Assembly: GCF_041434935.1 (NCBI RefSeq)
Contig: NZ_CP107964.1
Span: 2,666,001 to 2,730,000 of the forward strand
Length of the DNA stretch: 64,000 nucleotides
Source of the DNA: Kitasatospora sp. NBC_00374
Lineage (GTDB): Bacteria; Actinomycetota; Actinomycetes; Streptomycetales; Streptomycetaceae
Direction of reading: 5' to 3'
In this document: positions 37,292 through 45,186 of the stretch, in pieces
Layout of the letters: each line of letters opens with the position of its first letter
Position numbering within the stretch: position 1 is the stretch's first letter
Translations under genes and position numbers: made by a program
Notes under the pieces: model-generated
Seen by the model: the letters and a program-made list of their open reading frames with translations, nothing else
Told to the model about the DNA's origin: nothing
Database searches by the model: none

Positions 37292-40200
37292 TCACGGCCC
37301 GTAGAACAGCCGCTCCACCACCGCGCGGGCCCGGCGGGTGGTGCGCCGGTAGTCGTCCACCAGCTCCCCGCTGTGTCCGGCGCCGTAGCCGAGGTAGCGG
37401 GCCACCCCGGACAGCTCGCGGGCGTCGCCGGGGAAGGAGTCCCCGGCCCGGCCGCGCACCAGCATCACCGCGCTGCGCACCCGGGAGGCCAGCAGCCAGG
37501 CGGCGTCCAGCACGGCGGCGTCCTCGGCCCCGATCAGGCCGGCCTCGGCCGCCGCGGCCAGTGCCTGCCTGGTCCGGGTGGTCCGCAGCGCGGGGACGGC
37601 GTGGCCGTGCTGCAGCTGGAGCAGCTGCACCGTCCATTCGACGTCGGCCAGACCACCGCGTCCGATCTTGGTGTGGGTGGTCGGGTCGGCGCCGCGCGGC
37701 AGCCGCTCGGACTCGATCCTGGCCTTGATCCGCCGGATCTCCAGCAGATCCCGCTCGGGCACCCCGTGGCCGGGGTAGCGCAGCGGATCGATCAGCGCCC
37801 GGAACCGCTCCCCCAGGTCTGCGTCGCCCGCCACCGGCTCGGCCCGGAGCAGCGCCTGGCTCTCCCACACGTGCGACCAGCGCCGGTAGTAGGCCGCGTA
37901 CGAGGCCAGCGTCCGCACCAGCGGTCCCTGCCGGCCCTCGGGGCGCAGATCGGCGTCGACCAGCAGCGGGGGCTCGGTCGAGGGGGCGGCCAGCAGGGAG
38001 CGCAGTTCGTTGCAGACGGCCCGGGCGGCCCGGGCCGCGTCCTCCTCCAGCATCCCGAGCAGCGGCTCGTGGACCAGCAGGACGTCGGCGTCGGAACCGT
38101 AGCCGAGCTCGTGGCCGCCGAAGCGGCCCATCGCGATCACCGCGAGCCGGGTCGGCAGTTCGCCGTTGTCCGCCTCCCAGCCCGCGACGCAGGCCCGCAG
38201 GGCGCCCTGCAGGGTCGCGGCGTTGAGCGCGGTGAGGGCCTCGCCGGCGGCGTCCAGGGCGCTCGACTCGTCCGGACCGAGGCGGCCGAGCAGGTCGGCC
38301 GCGGAGGTGCGGAACAGTTCGCGCCGGCGGACGGCGCGGGCGGCGGCCACCCCGGCGGCGGCCGTCGGGGCCCGGCCGACGGCGGCCAGGATCTCCTGTT
38401 CCAGCGCGGCCCGGCCGCGCGGGACCAGGCCCTGCGGGTCGCCGAGCATGGCGACCGCCTCGGGGGCGCGCAGCAGCAGGTCGGGGGCGAGCCGGCCGGC
38501 CGAGAGCACCCGGGCGAGCTGCTCGGCGGCGGCGCCCTCGTCGCGCAGCAGCCGCAGGTACCAGGGGGTGCGGCCGAGCGCGTCGGAGACCTGGCGGAAG
38601 TTGAGCAGCCCGGCGTCGGGGTCGGCGGAGTCGGCGAACCACCCGAGCATGACCGGCAGCAGGGTCCGCTGGATGGCCGCCTTGCGGCTGACCCCGGAGG
38701 CCAGCGCGGTCAGGTGGCGCAGCGCGGCGGCGGGGTCGGCGTAGCCGAGCGCCTCCAGCCGGGCCCTGGCCCCCTCGGGGGTGAGCGCCGCGTGGCCGAG
38801 CCCGGCCGCGCCGGTCGGCAGCTCGGCCACCGCGTCCAGCAGCGGGCGGTAGAACAGCCGCTCGTGCAGCCGCCGCACCTCGACCGCGTGCCGCTTCCAC
38901 TCCCGGTCCAGGGCGGCGACCGGGTCGGCCCGGGTGTCGTCCTGGATCCCGGCGGCGAGCGAGCGGGCGAGCCGCCGCAGGTCGGCCGGGTCCTTGGGCA
39001 CCAGGTGGGTACGGCGCAGCCGGTACAGCTGGATCCGGTGCTCCAGTGCGCGCAGGAAGCGGTACGCGGCGTCCAGCGAGGCCGCGTCCGCCCGGCCGAC
39101 GTAGCCGCCGGCGCTGAGGGCGGCCAGTGCCGCCAGGGTGTTGCCGCTGCGCAGCGACGGGTCGGTACGGCCGTGCACCAGCTGGAGCAGCTGGACGGCG
39201 AACTCCACGTCGCGCAGACCGCCCGGGCCCAGCTTGAGCTGTCGGCCCACCTCGGTCGCGGGGATCGCGTCGACCACCCGGCGGCGCATCTGCTGGACGT
39301 CGGTGACGAAGTTGTCCCGGGCCGCGGCCTGCCAGACCAGCGGGGCGATCGCCTCGGCGTACGCGGCGCCCAGCTCGGGGTCGCCAGCCACCGGGCGGGC
39401 CTTGAGCAGGGCCTGGAACTCCCAGGTCTTGGCCCAGCGCTGGTAGTAGGCGAGGTGGCTGGCCAGGGTGCGCACCAGCGGGCCGTTGCGGCCCTCGGGG
39501 CGGAGGTTGGCGTCGACCGGCCAGATGGTGCCCTCGCCCGTGGTGTCCGAGCACAGCCGCATGGCGCGGGCCGCCAGCCGGGTGGCCGCCCGGGTGGCCT
39601 GCTGCTCCTCGACGCCCTCGCGCGGCTCGGCGACGAAGATCACGTCGACGTCGGAGACGTAGTTGAGCTCCCGGCCGCCGCACTTGCCCATGCCGATCAC
39701 GGCGAGCCGACAGGCCGCGGCGGCCTCCTCGTCCTCCTGTGCGGCGATGTCCAGGGCGGCCTGCAGGGTGGCACCGGCCAGGTCGGCCAGCTCGGCGGCG
39801 GTCTGCGGCAGGTCGGTCGTGCCGCTCAGGTCGCGGGCGGCGATGGCGAGCAGACAGCGGCGGTAGGCGGCGCGCAGGGCGTCGGCCCGCCCGGCGGGCG
39901 CGGCGGCCCGGACCCGGGTGGACAGCTCCCGCTGGAACTCGGCCTGTCCGGGGTGCATGTCGCGCTGCTCGAAGGTGACCAGCGCGTGCCAGTCCCGGGG
40001 GTGGCGGGCCAGGTGGTCGCCGAGCGCGGCGGAGGCGCCGAGTACCCCGAGCAGCCGGTCGCGCAGCGGCTTGGAGGTGGTGAGGGTGTCCCGCAGGGTG
40101 TGCCGCTCGGACTCGTCCAGGGCTTCCAGCAGATGGGCCAGCCCGCGCAGGGCCAGGTCCGGGTCGGCGACGGCGCCGAGCGCGTCGAGCAGCACCGGGT

Positions 40201-40330
40201 CGGCGGCCAGGCCGTGCAGGGCCGGCCCGGCGAGCAGCCGCAGGGCCTGCTCCGGGTCGGTGAAACCCCGGCGGACCAGCCTGATCTCCGGCCGGCTGAT
40301 ACGGTTTCCGGCCCGTTCCTCCACTGCCAT
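37292..40330 (-). CDS. glnE: Bifunctional glutamine synthetase adenylyltransferase/deadenylase GlnE
   Basis: A 1,012-residue two-headed enzyme that adds AMP to, and removes it from, the regulatory Tyr of GlnA. Two nucleotidyltransferase motifs of the form GG-x-EL-x-Y-x-SD-x-D are seen: GGRELNYVSDVDVIF near residue 225 (deadenylating half) and GGHELGYGSDADVLL near 740 (adenylating half). Each is followed by a helical GlnD/GlnE appended domain with LGPGGLRDVEFAVQLLQL and IGRGGLADVEWTVQLLQL. ATG 40330. Its substrate GlnA is encoded at 8709 and keeps Tyr398. Confidence 0.95.
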   Translation of the reverse strand: MAVEERAGNRISRPEIRLVRRGFTDPEQALRLLAGPALHGLAADPVLLDALGAVADPDLALRGLAHLLEALDESERHTLRDTLTTSKPLRDRLLGVLGASAALGDHLARHPRDWHALVTFEQRDMHPGQAEFQRELSTRVRAAAPAGRADALRAAYRRCLLAIAARDLSGTTDLPQTAAELADLAGATLQAALDIAAQEDEEAAAACRLAVIGMGKCGGRELNYVSDVDVIFVAEPREGVEEQQATRAATRLAARAMRLCSDTTGEGTIWPVDANLRPEGRNGPLVRTLASHLAYYQRWAKTWEFQALLKARPVAGDPELGAAYAEAIAPLVWQAAARDNFVTDVQQMRRRVVDAIPATEVGRQLKLGPGGLRDVEFAVQLLQLVHGRTDPSLRSGNTLAALAALSAGGYVGRADAASLDAAYRFLRALEHRIQLYRLRRTHLVPKDPADLRRLARSLAAGIQDDTRADPVAALDREWKRHAVEVRRLHERLFYRPLLDAVAELPTGAAGLGHAALTPEGARARLEALGYADPAAALRHLTALASGVSRKAAIQRTLLPVMLGWFADSADPDAGLLNFRQVSDALGRTPWYLRLLRDEGAAAEQLARVLSAGRLAPDLLLRAPEAVAMLGDPQGLVPRGRAALEQEILAAVGRAPTAAAGVAAARAVRRRELFRTSAADLLGRLGPDESSALDAAGEALTALNAATLQGALRACVAGWEADNGELPTRLAVIAMGRFGGHELGYGSDADVLLVHEPLLGMLEEDAARAARAVCNELRSLLAAPSTEPPLLVDADLRPEGRQGPLVRTLASYAAYYRRWSHVWESQALLRAEPVAGDADLGERFRALIDPLRYPGHGVPERDLLEIRRIKARIESERLPRGADPTTHTKIGRGGLADVEWTVQLLQLQHGHAVPALRTTRTRQALAAAAEAGLIGAEDAAVLDAAWLLASRVRSAVMLVRGRAGDSFPGDARELSGVARYLGYGAGHSGELVDDYRRTTRRARAVVERLFYGP

Positions 40331-40372
40331 GGCCCCTCCGGTGCGGTGGTCGGCCCGAACGAGCTGCGCGGG

Positions 40373-40404
40373 CCTACGAACCTACGAAGCTACGAGCCTA
40401 CGAT
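40373..40404. repeat. Four tandem 8-bp units upstream of glnE
   Basis: CCTACGAA, CCTACGAA, GCTACGAG and CCTACGAT follow one another without gaps, 43 bp before the glnE start codon. They may be a protein-binding array or a slippage-prone repeat. Confidence 0.7.
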
Positions 40405-40553
40405 CGCCGGGCCGCGGCCCGCTCCCCCGCACGGGACCCGCGGCCGCCACCCGACGGCCGCGCCTTCGACCCTGCCACGTCCAACCCTGCCACTTCCCGC
40501 GGTCGAACACCCGTGTCCGGTACGAGCTGCCCCGGGCCGCTCACCCGACCCGC

Positions 40554-41300
40554 TCAACGCAGCTCGGCCGGCGGCGTCCGCCCGGCGTCCACCGGCTCCT
40601 CGCGCACCAGGCTGCCCCAGACCGCCATCCGGTAGAGCGAGGTGTAGACCGGCGTACACGTGGTCAGCGTGATGTAGCGGCCGGGCGCGTGGTACGGGGA
40701 CCCGGTCGGCACCGGCGCGATCACCCCCGTGTCGTACTGCGAGGTCTGCGGGAGGGTGCCGTCGACGCGGTAGACGTACCACTTGTCCCGGGTCTCGACC
40801 ACCAGGGCGTCGCCGGGTCCGACCAGGTCCAGGTCGTGGAACTTCGCGCCGTGCCCGTCCCGGTGCGCGGCGAGCGCGAAGTTGCCCTCCTCGTCCCACG
40901 GCATCGCCGCCTCGTACGGCTCGGTGTACACCCCCGCCACCCCCTCGGCGAGCGTCCCCTCGTCCGTCCCCATCCTGATCAGCACCTGGTAGCCCTTGCC
41001 CAGCGCGGGCACGTGCAGGAAGCCGACGCCGTCGCCGGCGGCATACCCGGGTGACGGCGGGGTCGCCGAGCCGTCCGGCGGCAGCGGCACCGGCCCTGGC
41101 GTCGGCGTCGGCGTCGTCGACCAGGCCTCGCGCAGCCGGCCACCGGCCTGGTCCGCCCGGCGGTCCGCGACCACGTCCGTCCACCAGAGCGAGTAGACGG
41201 CGAACAGCGCCAGGAGCACCCCCAGGGTGACCAGCAGCTCCCCCATCCCCTGGACGGCCACCAGCACCGCCCGGCGCCGGCGTCGACGCTGCGTCACCAT
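40554..41300 (-). CDS. Class E sortase
   Basis: A 248-residue membrane-anchored transpeptidase. A basic start (MVTQRRRRRRAVLVA), one transmembrane helix (about 18-42) and a Thr/Pro linker precede the sortase barrel. The catalytic His is in FALAAHRDGHG, the Cys in TLTTCTPVYTS (Cys215), and the Arg in the C-terminal strand (SLYRMAVWG). Class E sortases of streptomycetes recognise LAxTG signals; the divergent gene at 41557 encodes LAHTG. ATG 41300 has GGAGG upstream. Confidence 0.9.
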   Translation of the reverse strand: MVTQRRRRRRAVLVAVQGMGELLVTLGVLLALFAVYSLWWTDVVADRRADQAGGRLREAWSTTPTPTPGPVPLPPDGSATPPSPGYAAGDGVGFLHVPALGKGYQVLIRMGTDEGTLAEGVAGVYTEPYEAAMPWDEEGNFALAAHRDGHGAKFHDLDLVGPGDALVVETRDKWYVYRVDGTLPQTSQYDTGVIAPVPTGSPYHAPGRYITLTTCTPVYTSLYRMAVWGSLVREEPVDAGRTPPAELR

Positions 41301-41556
41301 GGGCTTCCCTCCTGCACAGACGGACACGGGCGGAGCCCCTCACTCCACCGCGCGCTCACACTGCGTGCAATTCGACACGCCCTGGGGCGCCCGAAGGCGC
41401 GCGGCGGGCGGGCGGTCGCGGATTCGGGTGACGGCGTTCGGCCATCAGGAGGTGTCATCCGTCCCCCGAATCGGTGACCCGGCGGCGTCGCTCAATCACT
41501 TACCGTACGAACTGCCATAAACAGAGGATCCGTTTTACCGATCATCTGGGAGAGTC

Positions 41557-42585
41557 ATGCAAACCCGTGCAGCCGGTCTCGTCCTCTCCGGACTGACCTC
41601 ATTCGCGCTCGTCTGGGGCGCCAACAGCACCTCGTACGCCGCCACCTTCCCCGACCAGACCACGAGCATCGACGCGGTGGCCGCAGCCACCCACGGGGGA
41701 CCGTGGGTGAACGACCTCCTCCAGCGCGCGAACGAGGGTGCCGGTCCGGCCGGCCACTCCTGGTTCCAGGGCGCCACCGTGCCGGACCCGCGTTCGGTGC
41801 CGGCGACCAAGGACGAGGTCGGGCCGGAGGCCGCGGCGGCGCCCGAGGCGCAGGCCGCTGCGGCGCCCGAGGCGGAGCTCGGCGCCGAGGAGTGGGTCGA
41901 GGAGTCGGACCCGGCGTTCTGGGAGGACGGCTCGGAGGACTCCGAGGACGAGGAGGACGCCCTGCGGTCCCACGGCGTCAAGCCCAAGCACTGCCCCCCG
42001 AAGACCCACCAGCCGCCCAAGCACGGGGGACACGGCCACAAGCCGCCCACCCACGGGGACCACCCCGGCCACAAGCCGCCCACCCACGATGACCACGGGG
42101 ACAAGCCGCCCACGCACGGCGACCACGGGGAGCACGGCGACAAGCCCCCGACCCACCAGCCGCCGAAGGAGCAGCCCCCCACCCACCAGCCGCCGCAGCA
42201 CCAGCCCCCGAAGCACGACGAGCACGGCAGCAAGCCCGGCAAGGACCATGACCAGGCCCAGCAGCAGGAGCAGGAGCAGGAGCAGCTCCAGGCCCAGGGC
42301 CAGTTCCAGAACGTCGTGCTGACGGTGGTCCAGCAGAACAACCAGAACGTGCAGAACTCCAACCACGTCCTGGCGTCCAACGATGCCTACCACGCGAAGC
42401 CCGCCAAGTCCTCCTACCCGGCCAAGTCCTCCTCCCACAGCAAGGGCTCGTACGGCTCGTCGCACGCCGAGAAGGGGAAGCTGGCACACACCGGTACCAG
42501 CCAGATCCCGCTCGTCCTCGGCGCTTCCGGGCTGCTCGTGGCCGGCGGCGCGCTGCTGCGGTTCCGCCACACCCGCCGGTCCTGA
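41557..42585 (+). CDS. His/Pro-rich LAHTG-anchored surface protein
   Basis: A 342-residue exported protein. The signal peptide ends near residue 29 (NSTSYAA). An acidic Ala/Glu region (about 80-140) precedes a low-complexity His/Pro/Lys region (about 145-230) of HKPPTHGDH-like units, a Gln/Glu stretch (QQQEQEQEQ), and an Asn/Gln segment (VVQQNNQNVQNSNHV). The C-terminus is a sorting signal: LAHTG, a hydrophobic helix and RFRHTRRS. The divergent class E sortase is its likely anchor enzyme. Clustered His suggests metal binding, which is inference. ATG 41557 follows GGGAGAG. Confidence 0.85.
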   Translation: MQTRAAGLVLSGLTSFALVWGANSTSYAATFPDQTTSIDAVAAATHGGPWVNDLLQRANEGAGPAGHSWFQGATVPDPRSVPATKDEVGPEAAAAPEAQAAAAPEAELGAEEWVEESDPAFWEDGSEDSEDEEDALRSHGVKPKHCPPKTHQPPKHGGHGHKPPTHGDHPGHKPPTHDDHGDKPPTHGDHGEHGDKPPTHQPPKEQPPTHQPPQHQPPKHDEHGSKPGKDHDQAQQQEQEQEQLQAQGQFQNVVLTVVQQNNQNVQNSNHVLASNDAYHAKPAKSSYPAKSSSHSKGSYGSSHAEKGKLAHTGTSQIPLVLGASGLLVAGGALLRFRHTRRS

Positions 42586-42625
42586 CCGGTTCCGGCCCAC
42601 CGGGCGTCCCGGGGCCGCATCACGT

Positions 42626-42659
42626 CGGTCTGCCCGACCCTCAGGGGTCGGGCAGGCCG
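42626..42659. terminator. Bidirectional hairpin after the surface-protein gene
   Basis: CTGCCCGACCC and GGGTCGGGCAG form an 11-bp stem with TCAG loop (42630-42655), extendable to about 15 pairs with one T-G wobble. It sits between convergent stops at 42585 and 42690. Confidence 0.75.
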
Positions 42660-42689
42660 ATGCGGCGTTCCGGGCCTCGCGGCGGAGCG

Positions 42690-43190
42690 TCAGCCCGCGG
42701 GGCCGAGGTAGTCGGGCAGGCCGACCCGGTCGATTCCGTCGAGGACCACGGGAAGGGTCGAGGCGACGAGCGCACCGCCGACGGCGCCCAGCGCGGCCGC
42801 CCCCGGGATCTCCTCCCGAGGGATGCGGTTCTGCGCCACCGTGCCGCCGAGCACCGCGTACGCGCCGAGCACCGCGCCGAGCATCACCCGCGAACGGGGG
42901 GCCTCGCCATCGGCCCGCTCCACGACGCCGGCGATCGCCACCGCGAGGGCGCCGGCGCCGGGACGTTCCCTGATCCTCTTCGCCTGTGCGGTGACGTCGA
43001 GGTCGGCGAAGGCGAGGCGGCCGAGCTCGCGCAGGTCGTCCACCTCGTCCGAACCGACACCCGCGGCCGCCAGCCGCAGGAGGTGGTAGTGGAGCCTGCG
43101 CTGCCCGACGTCGTCGAAGATCCGGCGCCGCCCGGAGTCGAACAGCTCGCCCGCCTCGCGGGACAGATCATCGGCACTGCTGCTGGTCAC
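42690..43190 (-). CDS. Hypothetical protein with C-terminal hydrophobic segments
   Basis: A 166-residue protein, not recognised. The N-terminal half is charged and helical (GELFDSGRRRIFDDVGQRRL). The C-terminal half has two weakly hydrophobic Ala/Gly/Val segments (RVMLGAVLGAYAVLGGTVA and AAALGAVGGALVASTLPVVL), so it may be membrane-associated. The GTG 43190 start gives MTSSSADDLSREAGELF. It lies beside the surface-protein gene but faces the other way. Confidence 0.6.
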   Translation of the reverse strand: MTSSSADDLSREAGELFDSGRRRIFDDVGQRRLHYHLLRLAAAGVGSDEVDDLRELGRLAFADLDVTAQAKRIRERPGAGALAVAIAGVVERADGEAPRSRVMLGAVLGAYAVLGGTVAQNRIPREEIPGAAALGAVGGALVASTLPVVLDGIDRVGLPDYLGPAG

Positions 43191-43513
43191 GTCGCCGCCC
43201 TTCCTCGGGTGCTCGGACCCGCCGGACCACGTCAGCGCAGTCCCTGTCCGCCCCTGTCATTGGACCCCCCGACAGCCCGTCTGTCCCCTCGGCCTGCACC
43301 GATCGGGCGACCGCCGGAACGGCGATCGGTCGAGTGTCATCGGCTCAACCAGGGCGCTTCTTTGCTCGTCCGGCCCTTCGCCTCGGCTGGGCCACCGATC
43401 ACGGCACTGACGGCCCACAGACGGCCCAGGAGCGATGAGAAGCCCCGGGGTCGACGGATACCTTCCGTCGACCCCGAGGGCTTTTTTCTGCTCAGACCAG
43501 CCCTGACCTGCGG
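43191..43513. other. Intergenic region between hypothetical gene and glnA2
   Basis: About 320 bases without a supported gene. It holds the direct repeat ACGGCCCACAG/ACGGCCCAGG near 43410-43430 and, at its right end, the strong hairpin listed separately. The promoter of the hypothetical gene should be at its left end. Confidence 0.5.
43441..43488. terminator. Intrinsic terminator with T-run beside glnA2
   Basis: AGCCCCGGGGTCGACGG (43441-43457), loop ATACCTT, and the complement to 43482 with one bulge, followed by TTTTTT on the plus strand. It lies 26 bp beyond the minus-strand glnA2 stop, so it serves that gene; the T-run is on the opposite strand, so it may also stop plus-strand transcription. 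Confidence 0.8.
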
Positions 43514-44875
43514 TTACAGCACCTGCAGGTTCTTGCGCAGCTCGAACGGGGTGACCTCGGAGCGGTACTCCTCCCACTCCTGGCGCTTGTTGCGCAGGAA
43601 GAAGTCGAAGACGTGCTCGCCGAGAGTCTCGGCGACCAGCTCGCTGCGCTGCATCAGGTCGATGGCCTCGCCCAGGTTCTGCGGCATCGGCTGGATGCCG
43701 AGGGCGCGGCGCTCGGCGTCGCTGAGCGCCCAGACGTCGTCGTCCGCGCCCGGGGGCAGTTCGAGCCCGTCCTCGATGCCCTTGAGGCCGGAGGCCAGGA
43801 CCACGGCGTAGGCCAGGTACGGGTTGCAGCCGGTGTCCAGCGAGCGGACCTCGACCCGGGTGGAGCCCTGCTTGCCCGGCTTGTACATCGGGACGCGGAT
43901 CAGCGCCGAGCGGTTGTTGTGGCCCCAGCAGACGTACGAGGGGGCCTCGCCGCCGGCGCCCGCGGTGCGCTGCGAGCCGCCCCAGATCCGCTTGTAGGAG
44001 TTGACCCACTGGTTGGTGACGGCGGCGGTCTCGGCGGCGTACTTGAGCAGGCCGGCGATGAACGAGCGGCCGACCTTGGAGAGTTGGTACTCCGCGCCGG
44101 ACTCGTGGAAGGCGTTGCGGTCACCCTCGAACAGTGAGAGGTGGGTGTGCATGCCCGAGCCGGGGAAGTTGGAGAACGGCTTCGGCATGAAGCTGGCGTG
44201 CACGCCCTGCTCCAGCGCGACCTCCTTCATGACCAGGCGGAAGGTCATGATGTTGTCGGCGGTGGAGAGCGCGTCCGCGTAACGCAGGTCGATCTCCTGC
44301 TGGCCGGGGGCGCCCTCGTGGTGGGAGAACTCCACCGAGATGCCCATCGACTCCAGCATGGTGATCGCCTGGCGGCGGAAGTCGTGGCCGACACCGCGCG
44401 GGGTGTGGTCGAAGTAGCCGGACTGGTCGGCCGGGATCGGCGCGGTGCCGTCGCCAGGGAGGTTCTTCAGCAGGAAGAACTCGATCTCCGGGTGGGTGTA
44501 GAAGGTGAAGCCCTGCGCCGAGGCCTTCTCCAGCGTCCGCTTGAGCACGAACCGCGGGTCTGCGTAGGAGGGCGAGCCGTCCGGCATCATGATGTCGCAG
44601 AACATCCGCGCGGTGCCCGGGGTCTCGGAGCGCCACGGCAGTATCTGGAAGGTGGTCGGGTCCGGCTTGGCGATCATGTCGGACTCGTAGACCCGGGCGA
44701 AGCCCTCGATCGCCGAGCCGTCGAAGCCGATGCCTTCCTCGAAGGCCTGCTCCAGCTCCGCCGGAGCGACCGCGACCGACTTCAGGAACCCGAGTACATC
44801 GGTGAACCACAGCCGGACAAAACGGATGTCACGCTCTTCGAGCGTACGAAGCACGAACTCCTGCTGCTTGCCCAT
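43514..44875 (-). CDS. glnA2: Glutamine synthetase-like GlnA2 (probable gamma-glutamylpolyamine synthetase)
   Basis: A 453-residue GSI-like enzyme starting MGKQQEFVLRTLEERDIRFV. It keeps GS folds (GIGFDGSAIEGF, HPEIEFFLL, MPKPFSNFPGSGMHTHLSLF, NNRSALIRVP). At the adenylylation loop, where GlnA has [11 protein letters not shown], it has DDDVWALSDAE, so GlnE cannot modify it there. In S. coelicolor the protein of this locus, GlnA2, has been described as glutamylating polyamines rather than making glutamine; the name is transferred by resemblance and position next to nadE. ATG 44875 is chosen; a longer frame to 44977 looks non-coding. Confidence 0.85.
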   Translation of the reverse strand: MGKQQEFVLRTLEERDIRFVRLWFTDVLGFLKSVAVAPAELEQAFEEGIGFDGSAIEGFARVYESDMIAKPDPTTFQILPWRSETPGTARMFCDIMMPDGSPSYADPRFVLKRTLEKASAQGFTFYTHPEIEFFLLKNLPGDGTAPIPADQSGYFDHTPRGVGHDFRRQAITMLESMGISVEFSHHEGAPGQQEIDLRYADALSTADNIMTFRLVMKEVALEQGVHASFMPKPFSNFPGSGMHTHLSLFEGDRNAFHESGAEYQLSKVGRSFIAGLLKYAAETAAVTNQWVNSYKRIWGGSQRTAGAGGEAPSYVCWGHNNRSALIRVPMYKPGKQGSTRVEVRSLDTGCNPYLAYAVVLASGLKGIEDGLELPPGADDDVWALSDAERRALGIQPMPQNLGEAIDLMQRSELVAETLGEHVFDFFLRNKRQEWEEYRSEVTPFELRKNLQVL

Positions 44876-45015
44876 GGGGACAGTCTCACCTCTGCTCTTT
44901 ACGCCCGTGTTACGCCCGGAACCGGCCCGCGTGGCGACTGGTCCCATCATGTCGGATCTCCGCCCGGATGCCGACACCGAGTTTCGCCGACCTGCCCCGG
45001 CCCCGGCCGGAGGTG

Positions 45016-45084
45016 CCGGTCACCGCACACGCGAGGCGCCGCCAACCGCACACGCGACGCGCCGGTGACCGCGCACGCGGAATG
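45016..45084. repeat. Three tandem 23-bp imperfect repeats
   Basis: Units start at 45016, 45039 and 45062. The shared core is ACCGCRCACGCG, with CCGGT or CCGCC at the left. They lie midway between divergent glnA2 and nadE. Confidence 0.7.
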
Positions 45085-45173
45085 CCGGTGCCGCGGCGGA
45101 CCGGGGTGCCGCGGGCGGGGCGGACGGAGGCCGGAACCGGGGGCCGGGCGAGACATAGCGTCAGATAGACGAT

Positions 45174-45179
45174 TACACT
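45174..45179 (+). promoter_or_regulatory. Candidate -10 element of a leaderless nadE transcript
   Basis: TACACT ends seven bases before the nadE ATG, so transcription would begin at or near the start codon. There is no ribosome binding site in between, in keeping with a leaderless mRNA. A -35 element is not clear. Confidence 0.45.
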
Positions 45180-45186
45180 CTGGGGC

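Larger units (their letters stand above)
44876..45186. other. Divergent region between glnA2 and nadE
   Basis: About 310 bases holding both promoters. It contains three 23-bp repeats (45016-45084) and, close to the nadE start, a likely -10 hexamer. No gene is supported. Confidence 0.55.

Noticed and set aside
41980..42250. Regular repeats resembling a CRISPR array
   Set aside because: They lie inside a coding frame as HKPPTHGDH-like protein repeats of varying length, without unique spacers.
43400..43440. Possible integration (att) site beside the glnA2 terminator
   Set aside because: A short direct repeat (ACGGCCCA...) is present, but there is no integrase, tRNA or matching second copy in the window.
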